From contig NZ_JBIGHX010000011.1 in NCBI RefSeq assembly GCF_043555885.1, forward strand, positions 124,001 to 188,000: DNA of 64,000 nt, in the 5' to 3' direction. The stretch comes from Pelomonas lactea (GTDB taxonomy: Bacteria > Pseudomonadota > Gammaproteobacteria > Burkholderiales > Burkholderiaceae_C). Positions within the stretch are counted from its first letter, which is position 1, and each line of letters opens with the position of its first letter. The position numbers were made by a program, and so were the translations under genes. A model generated the notes under the pieces. It had not been told where the DNA came from and did not search any database. It was given only the letters and a program-made list of their open reading frames with translations. Shown piece after piece: positions 47,535-55,390 of this stretch.

Positions 47535-47660
47535 TCAGGTCGACTTGCAGCAGCACTCATAGCCGGCACCGACGATCGCCTTGGGGGCGGCCGCGACGGG
47601 CAGTTGGACGCGCTTGGCGCCTTGGGTCGACAGGACACGAACCGTTTGTTGCTTGGTCAT
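47535..47660 (-). CDS. Small Cys-rich peptide, candidate ribosomal precursor peptide
   Basis: Open reading frame of 41 codons: a polar, basic first part (MTKQQTVRVLSTQGAKRVQL), an Ala/Pro/Val middle and a C-terminal GAGYECCCKST with three consecutive cysteines. It has no signal peptide. It is flanked by a folded leader upstream (47677-47726) and a terminator downstream. The genes around it encode an exporter, a soluble S49 peptidase, an acyltransferase, an ACP, a ketosynthase and a thioredoxin. A leader/core split after the GAG (which resembles double-glycine-type sites) would leave an eight-residue core with CCC. I recognise no described family. It may be a secreted modified peptide or a redox-active one. 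Confidence 0.6.
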   Translation of the reverse strand: MTKQQTVRVLSTQGAKRVQLPVAAAPKAIVGAGYECCCKST

Positions 47661-47676
47661 ATGGATACTCAAGAAA

Positions 47677-47726
47677 GACGCCCTACTGAAAGAGAGCCGC
47701 CGCAGGGCGTCTGGCATCGGCGGCTC
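47677..47726 (-). promoter_or_regulatory. Structured leader upstream of the small peptide (two interlocking stems)
   Basis: Two perfect 8-bp inverted repeats interlock in the 82-base gap. Stem A: 47719-47726 with 47694-47701. Stem B: 47704-47711 with 47677-47684. The order of arms (A, B, A, B) fits an H-type pseudoknot with loops of 7, 2 and 9 bases, or two mutually exclusive hairpins. Stem B is followed by TTTCTT, so B alone could act as a terminator. Confidence 0.5.
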
Positions 47727-47742
47727 CCATCCTTGCAATCGT

Positions 47743-48450
47743 TCACTTCGCCGCGGACTCTCCCGACGGCATCAACGTGATGGAGGTCTTGAAATAGGGC
47801 CGCGCCAGCAGCGGCGGCGACGACAGCTCCAGCGGCAGGTTCTCGTCCTGCTTCACGTTCTGCGGCACCACCAGCCGGCCCTTCTCGTCGACCTGCCACA
47901 CCGTGCCGCCCAGGCGGGCCGTGGCAGCCGTGCCGGCGGGGTAGCGTAGCTCCAGGCCTTCGGGCTTGGGCATGAACAGGGCCCAGAAGCCGGCGTGCTT
48001 GCGCATGCCCGAGGCGGCGGCCTGCACGTCGTGCATCCAGTCGGCGTAGCGCCGCGAGCTGCCGGGCTGCGGCAGGTCGATCAGCACTTCGACGGCCAGG
48101 CCCACCTTCACGCCGGCCGGCGCCTCCAGCACCAGCTGCGGGTCGTCGCGCCGCCACTGCGCATCGCGCGGCAGCTCGATGACGCCCTCGCCACTCTGGG
48201 CGACTTCCGCGCGCCGGGCCTTGTCCTGCACGAACAGGCGCAGCGCACCGGCGGGCTGGGGCGTGTTCGGGTCCAGCCGCAGCCGGAACTGCAGGCCGCG
48301 CCGCTGCTCCGGCGCGATGGATTCGAACTTCTCGTACAGCTCGGCCACCTCGCCGTACTTGAGCCAGCTGCGCTCGACCTGGGCGGCCGCGGCCAGCGCG
48401 GAACACAGGGCCAGGGTGGTGGCGGCCAGCAACTTGCGGTTCGGGAACAT
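47743..48450 (-). CDS. Exported protein of unknown function in the peptide operon
   Basis: Protein of 235 residues with a signal peptide (KLLAATTLALCSALAAAA) and a beta-rich mature part (LQFRLRLDPNTPQPAGALRL, EGVIELPRDAQW, GGTVWQVDEKGRLVVPQNV, then LITLMPSGE-like end). It has no Cys after the signal region. I do not recognise it; its shape recalls periplasmic carrier proteins such as LolA, which handle lipidated substrates, but this is weak. It starts 4 bases after the acyltransferase stop. Confidence 0.7.
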   Translation of the reverse strand: MFPNRKLLAATTLALCSALAAAAQVERSWLKYGEVAELYEKFESIAPEQRRGLQFRLRLDPNTPQPAGALRLFVQDKARRAEVAQSGEGVIELPRDAQWRRDDPQLVLEAPAGVKVGLAVEVLIDLPQPGSSRRYADWMHDVQAAASGMRKHAGFWALFMPKPEGLELRYPAGTAATARLGGTVWQVDEKGRLVVPQNVKQDENLPLELSSPPLLARPYFKTSITLMPSGESAAK

Positions 48451-48454
48451 GGGA

Positions 48455-49372
48455 TCAGGACTCCGGTTGCAGGGTGAGATCGGCGGCCATCTGCCAGCGC
48501 TGGCGCAGGCTCAGCCAGGAGTTCCAGGCGCCCGGACGGCGTCGCACGTTGTGCTCCAGCGCGGCGGCCAGCGCGTCACCCAGCGCGGCCCCACCGTCGT
48601 CCTCGGCGGGCCACAGCGGCGCGCTCAGCCGGGTCACGAAGGCCCCGCCGCTGCGCTCGGTGTGGCAGGTCAGCACCGGCGCCCGCAGCCGCGAGGCCAT
48701 CATCAGGAAGCCCGCGGGCAGCAGCGTCGGCCGGCCGAACATCGTCACCAGGCTGACGGCCGCGCCATCAGGCACCGAATCGACCATGCAGAGCACCAGC
48801 TCGCCCCGTTTCAGGGCCTTGCTCAGCTGCACGGCGGCCGCCGCGTCGCCCATGACGATGAGGCCGCAGCGCCGCCCGCCCAGGGCGGCGATGCGCTCGA
48901 TGAAGGCCATCAGCATGGCGTCGCGGCGCGGCAGCACCAGGTGCAGGGGCAGCTGGTTGAAGGCCTGGTAGGGCGCCTCGAAGCGGGTCAGCAGCGCGAA
49001 GTAGAAGCAGGCATGGAAGGAAGCCGCCAGCAGCGCGCCGCGACCGCCTGCGAGGGCCTCATGCAGGCCGGGTGCGCCGTCGAAGCGGCTGCGCTCGCCA
49101 CGCCGGCGCGTCGGGCCGGCCGGCCCGAACATGACGCCGGCGCTGTCCATCCAGTACTGGAAGGCGTTGAAGGTGGCGCGCCAGCTCAGCGCCGCCGCCT
49201 TCAGCCGCCCGCAGGCCAGGGCCTGGCGCAGCAGCGGCATCAGCGTGCTGCGGCAACCCTGGCGGTCCAGCAGCCAGGCGCCGCTGGCCGCCAGCACGGC
49301 CAGCAGGTCGCGCAGCGGCGTGGGCAGCCACAGCAGCGCGCGCAGGGCCGGTGGAGCGCCGATCTCTTTCAT
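48455..49372 (-). CDS. LpxL/HtrB-like lysophospholipid/lipid A acyltransferase family protein
   Basis: Protein of 305 residues matching the LpxL/PIM acyltransferase fold: an N-terminal helix, LHEALAGGRGALLAASFHAC, LVLPRRDAMLMAFIERI, LVLCMVDSVPDGAAVSLVTMFGR, and the C-terminal WLSLRQRWQ. Family enzymes transfer fatty acyl groups from ACP. The usual HX4(D/E) motif appears as HACFYF, so the acidic residue is replaced by Phe; it may be inactive or have changed chemistry. ATG 49372 overlaps the exporter stop (ATGA). An acyl-ACP donor encoded in the same operon makes peptide lipidation an attractive hypothesis. Confidence 0.78.
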   Translation of the reverse strand: MKEIGAPPALRALLWLPTPLRDLLAVLAASGAWLLDRQGCRSTLMPLLRQALACGRLKAAALSWRATFNAFQYWMDSAGVMFGPAGPTRRRGERSRFDGAPGLHEALAGGRGALLAASFHACFYFALLTRFEAPYQAFNQLPLHLVLPRRDAMLMAFIERIAALGGRRCGLIVMGDAAAAVQLSKALKRGELVLCMVDSVPDGAAVSLVTMFGRPTLLPAGFLMMASRLRAPVLTCHTERSGGAFVTRLSAPLWPAEDDGGAALGDALAAALEHNVRRRPGAWNSWLSLRQRWQMAADLTLQPES

Positions 49373-50970
49373 GCCGCCTCCTGGACGGGACCCAAGGCCA
49401 CGCGGGCCCGGGCGAAGGACTGCATGTCGACGACCTGGTCGGCCAGCAGCTCGGCCTCGGCATCGTGGGCGATCAGCAGCACACCATGCCCGGACTCGCG
49501 CAGCGCCGGCAGCAGCTCGCGGTAGAAGATCTGGCGGTGGTGGGCGTCCTGGTTGGCGGCCCATTCGTCCAGCACCAGGAAACGCCGCTCCAGCGCGAGC
49601 AGGGCCAGCAGCTGCACGCGGGCACGCTGGCCGGCCGAGAGGGTGCGGATGTCATGCCAGCCGGCCCGCAGCGGCAGCAGCGCTGTCAGCCCGAAGCTGT
49701 CCCACAGCGATGCGATGGCGGCCAGGCCGTCGGCCGGAAGGTAGGCCATCTGCGCCTCCTGGCCGGTCCAGAGGGCGCCGATCTCACCGCGCAGATTCGT
49801 CACCTGCTCGGCAGCCACCGCCTGGCCGTTGCGCAGCAGCTGGCCGCGCTCCGGCGCCACCAGGCCAGCCGCCAGCCGGGCCAGCGTCGTCTTGCCGCTG
49901 CCATTGCCGCCACGCAGCAGCACGATGCTGCCCAGGCCCCAGTCCAGGTCGACGCCATTGAGCGCGAACTCGACGCCGCCATCGGCGCGCCGGTGCGAGC
50001 AGGCCACGCCGCGCAGCTCCAGGCGGCGCGGCGCATCCCCCCAAGACGGCAGCGACGGCGCCGGCTCGGCTTCCCACTCCAGGCTCTCCAGGCGGCGCCA
50101 GGCGCGCTGGGCTTCGGCCAGCGTCTGCATGCTGTTGAGCAGCGCGGAGAAGGGTGCGGCCGCGAACAGGAAGGCCATCAGCACCTGGGCCAGCACCGGC
50201 GCCGTCAACGAGGCCGTGGGGCCCATCAGCAGCAGCGCCACCACGCCGAGGAAGCCGGCCTTGCTGAGGGCGTCCATCAGCGCGGCCACGCGCTGGGTGC
50301 TGACCGTGCTGCGCCAGCTGGCCGACAGCGCCGGGCTCAGCAGCTCCGCCGCGTAGGCGGCCTGCAGCGTGTGCCCCTGCTTGAGCAGCGGCAGCTGTGC
50401 CACCAGCAGCTGCAGGGCATCGACGACCCGGCGCCGGTCCGTGGCCGCGGCGTCGGACAGGCGGCCGAAGCGCGCCATCAGGGCGGCCAGCAAGGCGAAC
50501 AGCAGGGCCTGGGTGCCCAGCAGCAGGCCCAGCGCCGCCGGGCTGGTCATGCCGATGTAGACATAGGCCGCCACGCAGACACCGCCCTGCAGCAGCGCGC
50601 CGGGCAGGGCCCAGACGCCCTGCGCCACCAGCTGCACATCGTCGACCAGGCTGGAAAGCAGGGCGCGCGAGCCGAGCTGCTCCAGGCGCCGCAGCGGCGC
50701 GCGCAGCACCTTGGCAGCGACGTCGGCCCGCATGCTGAAAATGCGCAGCAGCAGCACGCGCGCCGAGGCCGTGCTGGCGCCGAACTGCAGCAGGCCCATC
50801 AGCAGGATGGTCAGCACCACGGCGGCGCCGCCCCAGGCGTCTCCGCCCTGCCGAATGGCCGATTCGATCCACACCAGGGCCACGGCATAGCTGACACCGC
50901 CGGCCAGGCCGAGCGCGAGGGCGGCCGACATGCGCCAGGGGGCGTTGCGCCACAGCATGCGGATCAGCAT
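49369..50970 (-). CDS. ABC exporter, cyclic-peptide transporter type (PvdE/SyrD-like)
   Basis: Fused transporter of 533 residues: six-helix membrane domain (residues 1-300) and an ATPase domain with Walker A GGNGSGKTT, signature LSAGQRARV, and Walker B FLVLDEWAANQD. The DEWAxxQD box and FYRELLPALRESG are characteristic of the PvdE/SyrD group that exports siderophore precursors, lipopeptides and some modified peptides. It has no C39 peptidase domain, so leader removal would need a separate enzyme, such as the S49 peptidase encoded next door (1-base overlap). Confidence 0.92.
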   Translation of the reverse strand: MLIRMLWRNAPWRMSAALALGLAGGVSYAVALVWIESAIRQGGDAWGGAAVVLTILLMGLLQFGASTASARVLLLRIFSMRADVAAKVLRAPLRRLEQLGSRALLSSLVDDVQLVAQGVWALPGALLQGGVCVAAYVYIGMTSPAALGLLLGTQALLFALLAALMARFGRLSDAAATDRRRVVDALQLLVAQLPLLKQGHTLQAAYAAELLSPALSASWRSTVSTQRVAALMDALSKAGFLGVVALLLMGPTASLTAPVLAQVLMAFLFAAAPFSALLNSMQTLAEAQRAWRRLESLEWEAEPAPSLPSWGDAPRRLELRGVACSHRRADGGVEFALNGVDLDWGLGSIVLLRGGNGSGKTTLARLAAGLVAPERGQLLRNGQAVAAEQVTNLRGEIGALWTGQEAQMAYLPADGLAAIASLWDSFGLTALLPLRAGWHDIRTLSAGQRARVQLLALLALERRFLVLDEWAANQDAHHRQIFYRELLPALRESGHGVLLIAHDAEAELLADQVVDMQSFARARVALGPVQEAA

Positions 50971-51740
50971 CAGGCCAGCCCCATCCAGCGCGCCAGCAGG
51001 CCGCCCATCGGCAGGCCCTGCACCAGGCGCGCAAGCCAGGACGCTTCGGCGTCCACCTCCAGCAGCTCGAAGCGCGCCAGGCCGAGCTCGCGCACCAGGA
51101 AGCTGATCGCCGCCGCGGTGCCGCCCTCTTCATCGGCGAGCCCGTTTTGCACAGCCATGCGGCCGCTGAAGCTGGCCGCGTGACGGGCGACGTCGGGCAG
51201 CGTCTGCAGGCCCCGGCGCTCCAGCACCCAGGCCTCGAACTGGGCATGGATGTCCTCGACCAGGGCCGCGCCGGCCTGCGGGTCGGCAAAGCGCGGCGAC
51301 CACACCATCGACTGCCCGGCGCGCTTGCCGTCGTCGCTGGTCACCGAGACGTCTTCCACGCCGACGCGGCGGGCCAGCGCGCTGAGGTCGTAGCGGTTGA
51401 TGACGGTGCCGATGGAGCCCAGCACGGCGCCGGGCTGCACGAACACGCGTTCCCCCGCCAGCGCCACGTAATAGGCCGCCGACACGGCAATGTCGTCCAC
51501 CACCGTCACCACACGGGCGCCAGTCTCGGCCTCCAGCTGGCGCACCAACTCCACGACGGCCTGCGCGGCCGCCACCGAGCCGCCTTCGCTGGCCAGGCGC
51601 AGCACCAGACCGGCCGGGGGGCGCCGGGACGTCAGCAGGCGACGCAAGCCATTGAACACGCGGCGCACCTGGCCATCGTGGAGGGTGCCGCCGAGCGTCA
51701 GCAATGCCAGCCCGGCGGGCTGGGACCTGAAAATAGGCAT
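50970..51740 (-). CDS. Soluble S49 (SppA-like) serine peptidase
   Basis: Protein of 256 residues with the SppA core: GLVLRLASEGGSVAAAQAVV, the catalytic Ser in DDIAVSAAYYVAL, GAVLGSIGTVINR, and the general-base Lys in SDDGKRAG. It lacks any signal peptide or membrane helix, unlike SppA and SohB, so it is probably cytoplasmic. ATG 51740 is chosen; a TTG at 51773 would overlap the DsrE gene. Its position beside the exporter suggests it cleaves the leader of the small peptide (inference). Confidence 0.85.
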   Translation of the reverse strand: MPIFRSQPAGLALLTLGGTLHDGQVRRVFNGLRRLLTSRRPPAGLVLRLASEGGSVAAAQAVVELVRQLEAETGARVVTVVDDIAVSAAYYVALAGERVFVQPGAVLGSIGTVINRYDLSALARRVGVEDVSVTSDDGKRAGQSMVWSPRFADPQAGAALVEDIHAQFEAWVLERRGLQTLPDVARHAASFSGRMAVQNGLADEEGGTAAAISFLVRELGLARFELLEVDAEASWLARLVQGLPMGGLLARWMGLA

Positions 51741-51753
51741 ACTCGCCACAGGC

Positions 51754-52194
51754 TCAGGGACGGATATAGGCAAATTGCCGGGAATTCTGCAGATCAGCCA
51801 GAGTCAAAACCCCCGACCTGACCACCGCCACACCCTCAAACAAATTCTTGGCGTCAATACCCCTATTGGCCAGCGTGATACCGCAGGCCATGAATTTCAC
51901 ACGCCCCGTCTTGAGCAGGGCCGACACCGCTTTCGCGAAATCCGCGGAGGTTTCGGAGCCGGCCTTGTGCAACAGGAATTGCACGCCGTCGGCATGCGCA
52001 ACGAGGGCGATCTCGGCCGCGGGATCCGACTGCAAGTGATTGTTGATGAACAACAAAGCGCGCTTGGCCTGCTCGTCGCCCTCACCCACGTGATACAGCG
52101 CCCGCGTCTGCGCGGCAGCTTGCAACGGGCACAGGCCAAGCGCCAGACCGACACAGAGCAGCGCACCTAAAATCATGCGGCGAAATATTTTCAC
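51754..52194 (-). CDS. Exported DsrE/DsrF-like protein
   Basis: Protein of 146 residues with a signal peptide (RRMILGALLCVGLALGLC, ending AAA) and a DsrE fold: LLFINNHLQSDPAAEIALVAHADGV, and a Cys in FMACGITLANRGI at the usual position. DsrE proteins bind or transfer sulfur; periplasmic ones are poorly understood. It is the first gene of the 11-gene minus-strand operon and lies behind an AT-richer promoter region. Confidence 0.88.
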   Translation of the reverse strand: MKIFRRMILGALLCVGLALGLCPLQAAAQTRALYHVGEGDEQAKRALLFINNHLQSDPAAEIALVAHADGVQFLLHKAGSETSADFAKAVSALLKTGRVKFMACGITLANRGIDAKNLFEGVAVVRSGVLTLADLQNSRQFAYIRP

Positions 52195-52292
52195 AAACCC
52201 TCCCCGGTGGCTGGCATGCCGCGCGACGAACCTCGTCGCAGGATGGGAGCCAGCATTTGGCGTCGAGCGCCTCTATCTGTTAACCATGAAAC

Positions 52293-52322
52293 CTTATATT
52301 GACTTCATACTAGCGAATGCAA
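52293..52322 (-). promoter_or_regulatory. Candidate sigma-70 promoter of the peptide operon
   Basis: On the minus strand: TTGCAT, 18 bases, TATAAG, about 100 bases before the DsrE gene start, in the most AT-rich stretch of the window (52270-52340). The rest of the 284-base divergent region (52195-52478) holds no gene I can support. Confidence 0.45.
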
Positions 52323-52478
52323 GCAAGGTTAAAACCCCTGCACTTAGGGAAGCATTCACCCGTAGCAGATTCAGGCGACCGCAGTTACCACTGCTTGCAG
52401 GGCGATGCTGTAAGACGTGTCCGACAGAGCGCCGAGCGGCGCGTTAGGCTCCTCGGCCATCCCAACCCGCCAGCCGCC

Positions 52479-52823
52479 ATGCCCGCACACGACTTCACCG
52501 CCCTGACCACCAACAGTCACGAAGACTGGACGCTGTTCGCCATCCGCTTCCACGACAAGCCGGGTGCCGGCGAACTGCGCCGCCAGCTGTTGCAGGCCCA
52601 TCTGGCGTGGGCGGCCGAGAACGCGGAGATGGTGCGCGCCATCGGTTCGCTGCGCGAATCACCCGAATCGACGCCCGTCGGCGGCCTGTGGGTGGTGCGT
52701 GCGCCGGACAAGGCGGCCGTCGAAGCGCTGATCGCCACCGACCCCTTCACGACGGGCGGCCTGCGCGCCGGCTGGGACATCTTCTACTGGAGCAAGGCCC
52801 TGCCCCAGCCGGTGACGTTCTAG
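52479..52823 (+). CDS. YciI family protein
   Basis: Protein of 114 residues with the YciI fold: WTLFAIRFHDKPGAGELRRQ, HLAWAAENAEMVRAIGSLRE, GGLWVVRAPDKAAVEALIAT, DPFTTGGLRAGWDI. The His/Asp pair of the family is kept. YciI-like proteins are small ferredoxin-fold enzymes of unclear role. It is divergent from the peptide operon and may be an ordinary flanking gene. Confidence 0.88.
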   Translation: MPAHDFTALTTNSHEDWTLFAIRFHDKPGAGELRRQLLQAHLAWAAENAEMVRAIGSLRESPESTPVGGLWVVRAPDKAAVEALIATDPFTTGGLRAGWDIFYWSKALPQPVTF

Positions 52824-52874
52824 CGGCGCGATGGGCGACACTCGCGGCCCGCTGAACGACTGCATTGGCACGCC

Positions 52875-53825
52875 ATGACCCTGAACGTCCGACACCTCGC
52901 GACGGCCCTCCTGCTCGCCGTCTCGAGAGCCGCCAGCGCTGCCGATGCGCCGCCCGACGTCGCGGTCTTCGTCGCCCGGCTCGACGTCAAGGCGGCGAAG
53001 GTCAGCGACGTCACCAACATCACGCCGGGCAAGGGCAGCAATTTCCAGCCGGCCTTCACGCACGACGGCGCGGCCGTGGTCTACACCTCGGGCCGCTCGG
53101 GTTCGAACAACATCTACCGCCACGACCTCGCCAAGGGCACGACGACGGCCGTCACGGCGACGACGGAGAACCTGTACTCGCCCACACCGCTGGCCGACGG
53201 CAGCGGCTTCTCGGCCATCCGCGTCGTCACCGCGGACCCGGCCTACGGCATCGAGATGAACGAGCCGTCGCTGTGGCGCTTCGGCTGGGACGGCAAGCCG
53301 CTCGCGCCCGTCGTGCCGACCAAGCGCATCGGCTATCACGCGTGGATCACGCCCGACCTCATCGCCGCCTTCCTAGTCGACGACGTGCCGGACCGCAACG
53401 ACCACCGCGCCGTGCTCATCGACCGCAGGAGCGGCCGGCAGACGCTGCTGACCGCCAAGCCCGGCCGCTCGCTGGGCCGCGCCCCCGATGGCCGGGCCAG
53501 CTTCGTCGACCAGACCGACGCCAAGCGCTGGGTCATCGCCGCGATGGGCGGGGGCGACGACCAGCCGCGGGTGCTGGTCGAGACACCGCCGCTGCCCGAC
53601 GGTGACAAGCCCGCCAACCGCCCGCAGTACTTCGCCTGGCTGCCCGACGGCTCGCTGCTGATGGCGCGCGGCCACCTGTTCCTGCGCTGGGACGGCAAGC
53701 CCGGCAGCAGCTTCCAGCCGTTCGCCGACCTGCCCGAACTGGGCGGCGCGGTGCGCAACATCACCGCCAGCCCGGACGGCAAGCGGTTGGCCTTTTCCGT
53801 CACGCTGACGCCGCCCGCGCCTTGA
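52875..53825 (+). CDS. Exported TolB-like beta-propeller protein
   Basis: Protein of 316 residues with a signal peptide (LATALLLAVSRAASA) and WD40-like PD40 blades (GSNFQPAFTHDGAAVVYTSG, FSAIRVVTADPAYG, PQYFAWLPDGSLLMARG, ASPDGKRLAFSV). No catalytic domain is attached. It overlaps the spermidine synthase gene (TTGA, 53822-53825), so it belongs to the polyamine unit, perhaps as a periplasmic binding or scaffold component. Confidence 0.85.
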   Translation: MTLNVRHLATALLLAVSRAASAADAPPDVAVFVARLDVKAAKVSDVTNITPGKGSNFQPAFTHDGAAVVYTSGRSGSNNIYRHDLAKGTTTAVTATTENLYSPTPLADGSGFSAIRVVTADPAYGIEMNEPSLWRFGWDGKPLAPVVPTKRIGYHAWITPDLIAAFLVDDVPDRNDHRAVLIDRRSGRQTLLTAKPGRSLGRAPDGRASFVDQTDAKRWVIAAMGGGDDQPRVLVETPPLPDGDKPANRPQYFAWLPDGSLLMARGHLFLRWDGKPGSSFQPFADLPELGGAVRNITASPDGKRLAFSVTLTPPAP

Positions 53826-55390
53826 CCGACACCGACACCGCCGACCACGCCGCCGCCCGCGTCTCGCTGGCCGAGGTGCTGCTGCTCGCCAGCGTGTTCC
53901 TCATCGCCGCCTGCGGCCTGGTGTACGAGCTGGCCGCCGGCGCGCTGGCGAGCTACCTGCTGGGCGACTCGGTCCTTCAGTTCTCCACCGTCATCGGCGT
54001 CTACCTGTTCGCGATGGGGCTGGGCTCGTGGCTGTCGCGCTTCGTCGAACGGCAGCTCGTCGGCGTGTTCCTGCAGGTGGAGCTGCTGGTGGGCGTCGTC
54101 GGCGGGCTGATGCCGGCGGCGCTGTTCGCCGTGCACAGCCTGCTGCCGCCGGGCGAGGCCACCGTCTTCCGCGTGCTGCTGTACGCGCTGGTGCTGCTGG
54201 TGGGCACGCTGGTGGGGCTGGAGATCCCGCTGGTCATGCGCATCCTGCGGCGCCACTTCAGCGCGCGCTACGGGCTCAAGGACCTGGTGTCGCAGGTGCT
54301 GACCTTCGACTACCTCGGCGCGCTGCTGGTGGCGCTGGCCTTCCCGCTGGTGCTGGTGCCGCACCTGGGCCTGGTGCGCACCGGCGTGGCCTTCGGGCTG
54401 CTGAACGTGGCCGTGGCGGTGTGGGCGCTGTGGCTGTTCCGCGCCGAGCTGCGCGCGCGGGCGGCCATGGTCACGGCCTGCGCGCTGTCCGCCGCGCTGC
54501 TGCTGGGCGCGCTGCTGGGCGCCGAGCAGCTGACCACCTGGGCCGAGGATCGCTTCTACGGCGAGCACATCGTCTTCAAGCAGAGCAGTGCCTACCAGCG
54601 CATCGTCGTCACCGATGGCCGCGCCGGCACGCGGCTGTTCCTGAACGGCAATCTGCAGTTCCACTCCAAGGACGAGTACCGGTACCACGAGGCGCTGGTG
54701 CAGCCCGCGATGGCCGCGCACGGCGCGCCCAAGCGCGTGCTGGTGCTGGGCGGCGGCGACGGCATGGCCGTGCGCGAGATCCTGAAGTACGCGAGCGTCG
54801 AGCAGGTCACGCTGGTGGAGCTGGACCCGCTGATGACGGCGCTGTTCCGCGAGTCACCCAAGCTCGCCGCGCTGAACGGCCACTCGCTGTCGTCGCCCAA
54901 GCTGCGCATCGTCAACGCCGATGCCTTCGGCTGGCTGGAACAGCAGGCGGACACCTTCGACGTCATCGTCATCGACTTCCCCGACCCGTCCAACTTCGCC
55001 TTGGGCAAGCTCTACACGGCCAGCTTCTACGAGCTGGTGGACCACCACCTGAGCGCCGGCGGCTACGCCGTCGTGCAGACGACGTCGCCGCTGATCGCGC
55101 GGCGCAGCTTCTGGACGGTGGCGACGACCATCGAGTCCGTCGGCCTGACGACCACGCCGTACCACGCGCACGTTCCGTCGTTCGGCGAATGGGGCTTCAT
55201 CCTCGCGTCGCGCCGGCCGTTCCGACTGCCCACGCAGTTCCCGCCGGGCCTGCGCTTCGTCAGCGCGCAGAGCCTGCCGGCGCTGCTGGACTTCCCGCCC
55301 GACATGGCGCGCGTGCCGACCGAGGTGAACCGGCTCTCCAACCAAGTGCTGGTGCAGGAGTTCGAGGCGGAATGGGGCCAGGTGCATTGA
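53822..55390 (+). CDS. Membrane-fused polyamine aminopropyltransferase (spermidine synthase-like)
   Basis: Protein of 522 residues: about seven membrane helices in the first 230 residues (VLLLASVFLIAACGLVYEL onward), then a Rossmann spermidine synthase domain: KRVLVLGGGDGMAVREILKY, VTLVELDPLMTALF, VIDFPDPSNFALGKLYT. It transfers an aminopropyl group from decarboxylated S-adenosylmethionine, which the nearby SpeD could supply. Why it is membrane-anchored is unknown; such fusions occur with DUF350 genes. Start is TTG 53822, overlapping the preceding stop. Confidence 0.92.
   Translation: MTDTDTADHAAARVSLAEVLLLASVFLIAACGLVYELAAGALASYLLGDSVLQFSTVIGVYLFAMGLGSWLSRFVERQLVGVFLQVELLVGVVGGLMPAALFAVHSLLPPGEATVFRVLLYALVLLVGTLVGLEIPLVMRILRRHFSARYGLKDLVSQVLTFDYLGALLVALAFPLVLVPHLGLVRTGVAFGLLNVAVAVWALWLFRAELRARAAMVTACALSAALLLGALLGAEQLTTWAEDRFYGEHIVFKQSSAYQRIVVTDGRAGTRLFLNGNLQFHSKDEYRYHEALVQPAMAAHGAPKRVLVLGGGDGMAVREILKYASVEQVTLVELDPLMTALFRESPKLAALNGHSLSSPKLRIVNADAFGWLEQQADTFDVIVIDFPDPSNFALGKLYTASFYELVDHHLSAGGYAVVQTTSPLIARRSFWTVATTIESVGLTTTPYHAHVPSFGEWGFILASRRPFRLPTQFPPGLRFVSAQSLPALLDFPPDMARVPTEVNRLSNQVLVQEFEAEWGQVH

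Noticed and set aside
47478..47780. Plus-strand frame across the small peptide gene
   Set aside because: No motif, no ribosome-binding site, and it runs through the terminator hairpin of the minus-strand operon.
52175..52447. Open frame of 90 codons in the divergent region before the YciI gene
   Set aside because: No ribosome-binding site, no similarity to any motif, and it overlaps the putative promoter of the peptide operon.
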